Below are positions 32,198-38,742 of a stretch of 64,000 bases of DNA, in pieces. Numbering within the stretch: position 1 is the first letter of the stretch; every line of letters starts with the position of its first letter. Position numbers and translations under genes: made by a program. The notes beneath the pieces were generated by a model. That model saw nothing but the letters and a program-made list of their open reading frames with translations. It was not told where the DNA came from and searched no databases. Origin of the DNA: Pseudaminobacter sp047739745 (GTDB lineage: Bacteria > Pseudomonadota > Alphaproteobacteria > Rhizobiales > Rhizobiaceae); assembly GCF_047739745.1 (NCBI RefSeq), contig NZ_JBLLVA010000017.1, positions 38,753 to 102,752 of the forward strand, given 5' to 3'.

Positions 32198-32305
32198 GTT
32201 GATCCTCCCCGTGCAGCGAATACGCGTACAGTGCGAATTGATTCCGGGGATTCGAATGTTTTTCTAGGCCATGGCTAGCAACGCGTGTTGCGTAGCGGGC
32301 AACGC

Positions 32306-32569
32306 TCAGTGTGGACGGCCGCGTCTAAGCTGTCGATAACCGTGTTCTGTCATCCAGTGAGCGCGAGCTAAATGACTGTCGTGAACGCGATGCGCGCGTT
32401 CAGGTTCAGTCATAGGGCAGATGCCGAAGAGGATCTCTACGGCTTCGCGCCAGTCCGCACCATCGGCCTCGGCATCAAGCAGGCGGGCATAGAGCTTGAC
32501 GTGCTGACGGTCATACTCAGTGAGCGCAAGACTTGTTGGAGCTTCGTCGAGGAAATCAATTGTCGTCAT
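32306..32569 (-). CDS. Single-domain DUF2285 protein (possible antiactivator)
   Basis: An 87-residue protein that is only a DUF2285 domain (FLDEAPTSLALTEYDRQHVKLYARLLDAEADGADWREAVEILFG; C-terminus RVHDSHLARAHWMTEHGYRQL). I start at MTTIDFLDE. In the M. loti symbiosis ICE a stand-alone DUF2285 protein (QseM) is an antiactivator that binds the activators TraR and FseA; this gene, lying between the split activator and an XRE regulator, could play the same part. The role is inferred from family and position. Confidence 0.8.
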   Translation of the reverse strand: MTTIDFLDEAPTSLALTEYDRQHVKLYARLLDAEADGADWREAVEILFGICPMTEPERAHRVHDSHLARAHWMTEHGYRQLRRGRPH

Positions 32570-32670
32570 TAAAAAACACGCAGCGTCCTTGAATGGCCGT
32601 GGCAGATTCACTCGCCACTACAGCATGATGATGACAAGCAGGAGGCAGGGAATATGACGAACGGCTGTGC

Positions 32671-32922
32671 TTATCTGCGTTGGGCAGCTTCTTGCGCATC
32701 GACAAGCATGACTCCTTCATTGCGTCCCGATTTGATGAAGGCGATGCCCTCGGCCTCAAGCGCCCTGCGTACCTGATCGCTGGTGCTTTCGTACACACGA
32801 AGACCATCAGCCGACTCCATGCGTTTAAGCGCGGTCAGCGACACTTTGGCCTTGTCAGCGAGCATCTCCTGTGTCCAACCCAGCAATGCGCGCGCGGCCC
32901 GTGTTTGTCGGGCGGTGATCAT
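32671..32922 (-). CDS. XRE-family HTH regulator
   Basis: An 83-residue repressor-like protein with one HTH (ARALLGWTQEMLADKAKVSLTALKRMES, residues 9-36) and a short C-terminal strand region (EAEGIAFI, EGVMLVDAQEA). GGAGGTGA lies 6 bases before the ATG. A 23-bp dyad overlapping a TATAAT -10 lies just upstream, presumably its own operator. Small XRE proteins next to DUF2285 antiactivators (compare QseC in M. loti) act as switch regulators of ICE transfer. Confidence 0.82.
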   Translation of the reverse strand: MITARQTRAARALLGWTQEMLADKAKVSLTALKRMESADGLRVYESTSDQVRRALEAEGIAFIKSGRNEGVMLVDAQEAAQRR

Positions 32923-32960
32923 ACATGATCACCTCCACAGCCAGTAACCGTCACGCCAGA

Positions 32961-32983
32961 ACTACGGCTATTATAGACGTAGT
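32961..32983 (-). promoter_or_regulatory. Dyad operator overlapping the XRE gene promoter
   Basis: ACTACGGCTAT, one base, ATAGACGTAGT: 10 of 11 arm positions are complementary. The minus strand contains TATAAT inside it. A matching dyad (14 of 16 core bases) lies upstream of the GGDEF-EAL gene at 58632-58647. Confidence 0.65.
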
Positions 32984-33109
32984 TTGCTCGGAATGCGACC
33001 TAAAATCGGTGTTCGTTTGCGATTCAGCAGGCTTCTCAACTCCGACTGATTCGGTCGCAGTTAGTGTGCTCTTTCCGGAGCGCGAGGGAGAGGAGATAGG
33101 GGTTTGGGG

Positions 33110-33262
33110 AAAGAGGAGGAGGGAACCGTCCCTCTTTCCCCATGGGAGGGTTCGAGGGAGGGGCTTGCCCTTCCCTCGAGGGGAGAGTTTGAGAGGGGTC
33201 GGCGAAGCCCCTCTTTCATAGCCAGGTCTGCCGGTCGAGCCGGCGGACCTGGCTCCTGACTG
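33110..33262 (-). ncRNA. Structured intergenic element, copy 1
   Basis: On the minus strand, four successive stem-loops: CCAGGTC...GACCTGG; GAGGGG...CCCCTC; CGAGGGAAGGGC/GCCCCTCCCTCG; GAGGGA CGG TTCCCTC. Conserved single-stranded links (AAACTCTCCCCT) separate them. It is homologous to 34168-34310 with changed but still paired stems. It lies in the 386-base gap between the 33308 gene and the XRE gene. Confidence 0.5.
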
Positions 33263-33267
33263 AAAGG

Positions 33268-33299
33268 AAGAGGCGAGAGGCGGCCTTTGCCGCCTCTCG
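33268..33299 (-). terminator. Terminator of the 33308-33919 gene
   Basis: AGGCGAGAGGCGGC, short loop, GCCGCCTCTCGCCT, immediately after the stop codon on the minus strand, followed by a pyrimidine-rich CTTCCTTTC. Confidence 0.7.
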
Positions 33300-33307
33300 C
33301 CTGATCT

Positions 33308-33919
33308 TCAGGCTTGCTTGCCCAGAGTATCCCCATGGACACGGTGATGGATGGCCGACAGCGGATCTTCGCTGTCGAGACCATGCAGGTCCTCGTAGCA
33401 TTCGGGATCGAGATCGTCTGGATCGGGACGATCAATGTCCCATCCGCTGAGGTAGGTGGTGAAGCGCACGCCAGTTTCGCCGTGGATCTGCGCGATGATC
33501 TTGTCGAGGCCGCACAGTTCGTCGCCAGCGACGTCCTGGATGGGCGGGTGTGCATCGTGGAAGGACACCCACACCTGGCTGCGCGGATCGTACCATTCGC
33601 GCGACCCGTGATCGATGTAGATTCTGTTTTCAAGGAGATCGTTGCCTTCGGGATCGCACCAGAATTCCATGAACTTGTGTTCGCAGTTCCAAAGCCACTC
33701 GGCCAGATCCTCGCTCTTGGCGGGATCGGTATTGAGGAGGAGACGGCGCTGGGCAGTTATGGACCAACGCATGTCATCGGATAGTTGGCGCAACTCCTGC
33801 TCCAGACGATCGTGCGCCCGAAGCGCGAGATCGTTCGTGCAATCGAGACGGTTTGCAAGGACGAGGATGCGAAAGCCCGAGAACTTGGCGAACAGATTGA
33901 GGAAATCGATATCAGACAT
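33308..33919 (-). CDS. Hypothetical protein of the ICE backbone
   Basis: A 203-residue soluble acidic protein, not recognised. The N-terminal third is helical (FLNLFAKFSGFRILVLANRL, LRAHDRLEQELRQL); the middle is rich in Trp and aromatic residues (WLWNCEHKFMEFWCDPEGND, REWYDPRSQVWVSFHD); the C-terminus is acidic (DRPDPDDLDPECYEDLHGLD). A good AAGGAGG precedes the ATG. It stands between two copies of a structured intergenic element and has its own terminator. Confidence 0.75.
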   Translation of the reverse strand: MSDIDFLNLFAKFSGFRILVLANRLDCTNDLALRAHDRLEQELRQLSDDMRWSITAQRRLLLNTDPAKSEDLAEWLWNCEHKFMEFWCDPEGNDLLENRIYIDHGSREWYDPRSQVWVSFHDAHPPIQDVAGDELCGLDKIIAQIHGETGVRFTTYLSGWDIDRPDPDDLDPECYEDLHGLDSEDPLSAIHHRVHGDTLGKQA

Positions 33920-34167
33920 AAGAAGCCTCCTTTTCGTTCTGACGAAAAAGAGACCGCACTGTAGGCGCGAGGGGTCAGGGATCGCGTTAGCGACCGGTGG
34001 AGCCGGCGAGCGGAGGAACCGATTTTCTGACAGCGCCCTCGTGGCGTTGGCTGAAAATTGGAGGGGCCGCGATGTCCTTGACGCCGGAGTGGCGAGTGCA
34101 AAATAGCAAGTCAGAGAGAGATAGCCCGCGGTCCCGATCAGGGGCCGCGACCGTACTGGGATGGGGC

Positions 34168-34310
34168 GGTTTGGAGGGGGTGGTCCACCCCCTCCATGGG
34201 TGGGGGAGCTGGAGGGGGCGGGGCTTGCCCTGCCCCTTCAGGGGAGAGTTCGAGAGGGCGGCTTGCCCCCTTTCGTAGGACTCCAGGCCGGTCGATCCGG
34301 TCTGGAGTGC
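34168..34310 (-). ncRNA. Structured intergenic element, copy 2
   Basis: Minus strand: CTCCAG...CTGGAG around ACCGG-ATCGA-CCGG; a CAAGCCGCCC stem; link GAACTCTCCCCT; GGGGCAGGGC/GCCCCGCCCC; and a perfect hairpin GGAGGGGGTGG/CCACCCCCTCC (34170-34192). Same order and links as copy 1 at 33110-33262. It lies in the 468-base gap between ssb and the 33919 gene; the remainder, 33920-34160, has nothing else clear. Confidence 0.5.
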
Positions 34311-34345
34311 CTGTTTCTTGAGACTGCCGGGCGGGAACATGAATA

Positions 34346-34371
34346 GGCCCGGCGGCTTTTACCGCCGGGCC
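34346..34371 (-). terminator. Terminator after ssb
   Basis: GGCCCGGCGG, loop with TTTT, CCGCCGGGCC, directly after the ssb stop on the minus strand. Confidence 0.7.
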
Positions 34372-34386
34372 CTCCGACGTTCCCGC

Positions 34387-34788
34387 TCAGAACGGGATGT
34401 CATCGTCGTCGATGAAATTGCCGTCGTCGTTCTGGGTCTGCTTGGCCCGGCTCAGGAAGTCCACCGTCTCGGCGATGATCTCGCAGCCGTAGCGGTCAAC
34501 GCCCTGCTGGTCGGTCCACTTCGTGTAGTGGAGACGGCCGCGGACCAGAACCTTCATGCCCTTTTCGCAGTGTTCCTGGACCGTCTTGCCGAGGCCGTTG
34601 AAGCAGGTGATGCGGTGCCATTCGGTGTCCTGCACCCGGTAGCCCTTCTCGTCGCGGACGACGCGGCCTTCGGAGTAGCGCGGGCGCGAGGTGGCGAGAG
34701 TGAAGTGGGTGATGTTGGTGCCGCCCTGGGTGGTGCGGGCTTCAGGATCCTGGCCGATGTTGCCTGCGAGGATGACGATGTTCTGCAT
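34387..34788 (-). CDS. ssb: Single-stranded DNA-binding protein
   Basis: A 133-residue SSB with an OB fold (MQNIVILAGNIGQDPEARTTQGGTNITHFTLATS, GWHRI-like EWHRITCFNGLGKTVQEHCEKGMKVLVRGRL) and the conserved acidic tail ending DDDIPF. It coats ssDNA during transfer and replication. The start at 34788 is fixed by alignment of the OB fold; GGAGA is upstream. Preceded by a long, stem-rich leader. Confidence 0.93.
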   Translation of the reverse strand: MQNIVILAGNIGQDPEARTTQGGTNITHFTLATSRPRYSEGRVVRDEKGYRVQDTEWHRITCFNGLGKTVQEHCEKGMKVLVRGRLHYTKWTDQQGVDRYGCEIIAETVDFLSRAKQTQNDDGNFIDDDDIPF

Positions 34789-34810
34789 GGTAGTTCTCCG
34801 TTGCTTCATC

Positions 34811-34990
34811 CGGAGGGACCGTCCCTCCGATGATGCCCGGCCAAGACCGGCGGGAGATGCCTGCACTGACGCTCGCGTCAGCTTGACCCGTAAGGCCCGG
34901 AGTGGTGCGGGCAGTCGCTTCAGCGACAACTCGGTCCGGAGCCGCGCGGGTTGCGGTCAGAAACCGAACGGGATTAGGGGATCAGTCAGG
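34811..34990 (-). promoter_or_regulatory. Stem-rich 5' leader of ssb
   Basis: The 200 bases upstream of ssb contain successive hairpins: CGGAGGGACCGTCCCTCCG (34811-34829), CCGG/CCGG (34838-34851), CTGACGCTCGCGTCAG (34866-34881) and AGTCGCTTCAGCGACA (34914-34929). The first, about 20 bases before the ATG, resembles the hairpin before the 45124-45288 gene. No protein-coding signal is seen here. The stretch 34991-35320 holds only unrecognisable remnants. Confidence 0.5.
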
Positions 34991-35321
34991 AGGAGGGATT
35001 GGTCTCTTCAGAGAAGCCACAGGACGGGGACAGCCAGCAGAACCTTCCTCATCATAGGCAATGACGGGCTCCCCCGGAAAACCCAGTGCCTCCCTGCGGT
35101 ATCATCGCGCTCATCATGCAGCCGAATATCCTGCTTCCGCCACTCGGTTCCTGGCCGAGCTGTTCATTGCGAAGGGTTACCGGGTGCAGGAGACCGTTTG
35201 AATGGAACCAGCATCATTAAACCGCAGGAGCGTCGGGTCAGATTGCGAAGAACGCATGATGGTCGATGGCCTGTCCAGCCACTGCTATTGCGAAATGGAC
35301 TGATGAAATTGGGCCGACCAA

Positions 35322-35828
35322 CGCACGGCTGGCCTCTTCGTCATTGGATCGGGTTTCATGCTCATGCGGTTTGCGGCGAACGGCGATGGTGCAGGCTGGA
35401 TCACGATGCTGCCCGGTTGTGTTCTGGCGGGAATTGGCGTGGGGTTGATCAATACGCCGGTCGCTAACACTGCCGCGGCGGCTGTGCCGGCGGAGCGAGC
35501 GGGGATGGCGTCAGGCATGGACATGAGCGTTCGCATGATTGTGCTCGCCATCAGCATAGCTGTGATGGGGTTTGTCCTACTTTATGGGATTCGGGGCGGG
35601 TTCGGACCTGATCAGGTGGCTGAGCCGCACTTCACGGCAATCGCCGAAGCGATCGCCGCCGGAAATTTCAAGGTGGGGGAAGGCGCAGGAATTGGCGAGC
35701 CTGCCGCCCGGCAGGCGCTCGCGAACGGCTTCACCTGGGTGATGCTTTACGGAGCGCTGTGCGCATGGGCACTTGCGACTTTGAGCGTCATTGTTCTGAG
35801 CGGAAGGAAGCTCGCCGCAGCGCGCTGA
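35322..35828 (+). pseudogene. C-terminal fragment of a DHA2-type MFS drug transporter
   Basis: About 168 codons matching the last four or five helices of 14-TM EmrB/QacA exporters: AGLFVIGSGFMLM, GWITMLPGCVLAGIGVGLINTPVANTAAAAVP, ERAGMASGMDMSVRMIVLAISIAVMG, NGFTWVMLYGALCAWALATLSVI. No start and no N-terminal two-thirds are present, so it is a remnant of an insertion. It lies on the opposite strand to the backbone genes. Confidence 0.75.
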
Positions 35829-35861
35829 TTTTGGGTCGGCACCTAATCGTAGGTGCTTTGG

Positions 35862-36278
35862 TCAGCGCGACAGGACGGCGGTGCCAAGCGCGTTGAGGTT
35901 GAGCATCGCGGCGATACCGATAAACAGGCCCCCCGCGCCGCCAAGCAGATTGAGCACGATCGACGAGTCGATCGCGTTCTTCGTGATGCCGTAGACGAGC
36001 GCATATCCAGCGATGGCGGCGGGCACGGCGAAGATGGCAAGAGCGATAAGGCGGAGTGCCGGGTTTCTTGCAAAGCCAAGCACGGCGATGACCAGGCCGA
36101 CCGACAGCAACGCGGCGCCGAGGGCGGCGAGACCTGACATGAGGAAGCCAGCGCCCGTTCCATAGGCGTACTGGAACGCGGTCAGACCGACCATGAATGG
36201 AAGGGCATAGATGGCGAAATTGTAGGCGATGATGCAAAGCGCGATCGAGAGGGAGATAGCGAGCAGGATCAGGGTCAT
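35862..36278 (-). CDS. Small integral membrane protein
   Basis: A 138-residue protein with four to five hydrophobic segments (about residues 2-32, 40-66, 70-98, 105-130) including GTGAGFLMSGLAALGAALLSVGLVIAV. A good GGAGGCTTCC precedes the ATG. I do not recognise the family. Between the MFS remnant and the DUF2493 gene; probably cargo rather than backbone. A hairpin-rich 160 bases follow toward 36443. Confidence 0.65.
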   Translation of the reverse strand: MTLILLAISLSIALCIIAYNFAIYALPFMVGLTAFQYAYGTGAGFLMSGLAALGAALLSVGLVIAVLGFARNPALRLIALAIFAVPAAIAGYALVYGITKNAIDSSIVLNLLGGAGGLFIGIAAMLNLNALGTAVLSR

Positions 36279-36442
36279 GGAAGCCTCCACACAAAGGTCT
36301 GTGGGTCACGACAGGCTGCCAAAGGATAATTCCGCCTGCGACTAATCTACTTCGCCGTTTCTCCAATAATCTTTGAATTGAGCCAGAAGACGCTTTGACA
36401 GTCAAGCAAAGCCGGCTGCTGGAGCCGCCTTTGGGCGGCGCT

Positions 36443-37378
36443 TTATGCGCCGCCGTCGAACTTCATGACCGGGATGCCGAGCTTGCGAGCCTTGTCCGCA
36501 AGGTTTTCCTGGATGCCGGTGCCCGGGAAGACGATGACGCCGACCGGCAGGATATCGAGCATCGCGTCATTGCGTTTGAAGGGCGCGGACTTGGCGTGTT
36601 TGGTCCAGTCGGGCTTGAAGGCGACCTGCGGGACTTTGCGGTTGTCGGCCCACTTCGCCGCGATCAGCTCGGCGCCCTTCGGAGATCCGCCGTGAAGCAG
36701 GACCATGTCGGGATGCTTGGCATGGACCTGATCGAGACGGGCCCAGATCAGGCGATGATCGTTGAAATCGAGACCGCCGGTGAAGGCGACCTTGGGACCG
36801 GCGGGCAGCATCACCTCGGTTTCCGCCCGGCGTTTGGCGGCGAGGAAGTCGCGGCTGTCGATCATCGCCGAGGTCAGGTTGCGGTGGTTGACCATCGACC
36901 CGGAGCGCGGGCGCCATGCTGAACCGGTGTGGCGTTCGAACTGCTCGGCGGCGACGTCGCGAAAGAGCTCCATGCTGTTGCGCCGCTCGATCAGGGTCTG
37001 GCCTTCAGATGTCAGGCGCTCCAGTTCGACGGACTTGACCTCACTGCCATCCTGTTCCCGCTGGCTGCTGCGCTGGGCCTGCTCGTTGTCGTCCAGTTCG
37101 CGTTCGATTCTGGCGGTGGCGCGATGGAAGAGATTGGCTGTTCCCCAGAGCAGCTCGTCGAGATCGGGTTCAAGGCGGGTGTCGCCGAGGGTGGCGATCA
37201 GGGCGTCGAAGATGTCGGCGACTGCGCCGGCGACGGCATTGCCTTCAGGAAGCGGCCTTGGATCGGGTTCATCCTGAAACGGACGGTAGCCATAGAGCTG
37301 GAGCTCGGTGAGGATGTGGTCGGTCGGGGATGAGGTGTGGACCGGCTCGAAACCTGTCTCGTCATATTCGGTTTGCAT
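36443..37378 (-). CDS. DUF2493 (SLOG-like) protein
   Basis: A 311-residue protein. The C-terminal 120 residues are DUF2493, a Rossmann-like SLOG nucleotide-binding fold: KVAFTGGLDFNDHRLIWARLD, MVLLHGGSPKGAELIAAKWA and VIVFPGTGIQENLADKARKLG. The N-terminal half is helical and charged (FHRATARIERELDDNEQAQRSSQREQ). SLOG proteins bind or process nucleotide-derived ligands; the ligand here is unknown. Starts at MQTEYDETG. A remarkable stem-loop leader lies upstream (37459-37580). Confidence 0.85.
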   Translation of the reverse strand: MQTEYDETGFEPVHTSSPTDHILTELQLYGYRPFQDEPDPRPLPEGNAVAGAVADIFDALIATLGDTRLEPDLDELLWGTANLFHRATARIERELDDNEQAQRSSQREQDGSEVKSVELERLTSEGQTLIERRNSMELFRDVAAEQFERHTGSAWRPRSGSMVNHRNLTSAMIDSRDFLAAKRRAETEVMLPAGPKVAFTGGLDFNDHRLIWARLDQVHAKHPDMVLLHGGSPKGAELIAAKWADNRKVPQVAFKPDWTKHAKSAPFKRNDAMLDILPVGVIVFPGTGIQENLADKARKLGIPVMKFDGGA

Positions 37379-37458
37379 GGCGCTTCCTTCGTCGGATCGA
37401 CCGCGCCCATCGCGGCCTTCATGGCGACGAAAGCCCACGGGCGGGACGGGCTGGCAGT

Positions 37459-37580
37459 CCTCGCGCTCGCGCGAGGGCCTTGATGGCCGGGTCCGGCTAA
37501 TTTGTTTCGCGCTGCAAAGGCGGCTCTGCCGCCGGCGGAAATTAGCCGGACGCGGCCATTGCCTGCCTGGCCCGTTTGTG
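37459..37580 (-). ncRNA. Long stem-loop leader before the DUF2493 gene
   Basis: Arms 37483-37503 and 37539-37559 are inverted repeats matching at 20 of 21 bases (core GTCCGGCTAATTT/AAATTAGCCGGAC) around a 35-base loop that holds another GC hairpin (GGCGGCTCTGCCGCC). Flanked by CCTCGCGCTCGCGCGAGG (37460-37477) and GGCCCGTTTGTGGGCC. The whole 327-base gap 37379-37704 is structured and has no coding signal. Confidence 0.55.
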
Positions 37581-37704
37581 GGCCGATCGCCCTCTCAAGA
37601 AGGCCGTGGGCTGCGGACTCTCCGATGGCAGGCGGGAGCGCCAGACCGGATTGGGCTGAGACAGAAGACGGTTCCCATGCTCAACCCCTCTTCAACCGCC
37701 ATCC

Positions 37705-38742
37705 TCATGTCTCCATGAAGCGGCTGACGTCTTCAGGTATGATCCGAGCCCGTAGGGCTGCCCGAAGCGCATCGATGCCGAGATGGCGCAGGTCCTCATT
37801 GAAGTCCCCGCACGCCGGTGACAGGACAACCGTTTCGATACCGACGTTTCGCGCTCGCTCGACCAGGCAGTCACGTGCGGCATCACCCGCCGGATCGGAA
37901 TCGCGCACGACATAGAGCCGCCGTAGCGTTGCGGGGAACAGGATGGCTGCGAGGTGCGCGGCCGAGAGCGCCGCCATCATCGGCATACGCGGCAGACCCG
38001 AGCGTGCTGACAGCACGGTCTCGATCCCTTCGCCCGCCGCGAGAACATCGTCCACCATGCCGAAGCGGACGCCGTGTCCGAGGAGATGGCCCATCGCGCG
38101 CCGAGGCGTATCGACAGGGGCTTTGTCAGCGCCATCAGGCAGGAGCCAGGTGCGATGCGCGCCGGTCTGGGCGCCGCCAAGGTCGGTGACGGCAGCGATC
38201 ATGGCGGGCCATGTTTCGGTGGGGCCGTGACCTTCGGGGCGATAGTAGCAGCGTGGATGGAAACGAAGGGCTCCGGTTTCGTGCAAAGCCGTAATGCCGC
38301 GTTTGCGCAGATGCGTCTCCACGACTGTGCCCGCAATCGGCTGCGCCATCGCGAACAGACGCCGGGACGCTTGCGGCGATCCGGCTGGTGCTGTTACCGG
38401 CCGGGAAACAGGCTGCGGTTCAGGCTCGGGTCTGGGCAGACTGAGGAATGATCGGGCTTCCTCGGCGACATCCTTGAAGTCGACGAGGCCGCAGCTCTCA
38501 CGGATGACGTCGAGCAGGTCGCCATGTTCGGCCGTTGCGGCGTCGGTCCATTTTCCTGCTGCGCCCTTGCCGGATTCGGGTCCGGTAAGGCGTACGAACA
38601 TCGAGCGGCCGGGGGTGTTCTGGACATCGCCGACCAACCAGTAGCGGCCCTCGCGGTGACCGTTCGAGAGATAATGCTTGCACACCGCCTCGGCCTGCCG
38701 ACCGAGACGTTGCGCAAGTTCCGAAGCGTCGTAGCGAGCCAT
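37705..38742 (-). CDS. Toprim-domain (primase-like) protein
   Basis: A 345-residue protein. The N-terminal 100 residues hold a zinc-free primase-like region (GDVQNTPGRSMFVRLTGPESGKGAAGKWTDA, HGDLLDVIRE); the C-terminal third is Toprim with the acidic motifs GEGIETVLS and RRLYVVRDSDPAGDAARD, as in DnaG/TraC-like primases. It is probably a conjugation or replication primase. The start ATG directly follows the TAA of the methylase-helicase gene, so the two are co-translated. Confidence 0.87.
   Translation of the reverse strand: MARYDASELAQRLGRQAEAVCKHYLSNGHREGRYWLVGDVQNTPGRSMFVRLTGPESGKGAAGKWTDAATAEHGDLLDVIRESCGLVDFKDVAEEARSFLSLPRPEPEPQPVSRPVTAPAGSPQASRRLFAMAQPIAGTVVETHLRKRGITALHETGALRFHPRCYYRPEGHGPTETWPAMIAAVTDLGGAQTGAHRTWLLPDGADKAPVDTPRRAMGHLLGHGVRFGMVDDVLAAGEGIETVLSARSGLPRMPMMAALSAAHLAAILFPATLRRLYVVRDSDPAGDAARDCLVERARNVGIETVVLSPACGDFNEDLRHLGIDALRAALRARIIPEDVSRFMET

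Noticed and set aside
35040..35210. Fragment reminiscent of GDP-mannose 4,6-dehydratase (FLAELFIAKGYRV)
   Set aside because: Too short and degenerate, with stops; one weak segment only.
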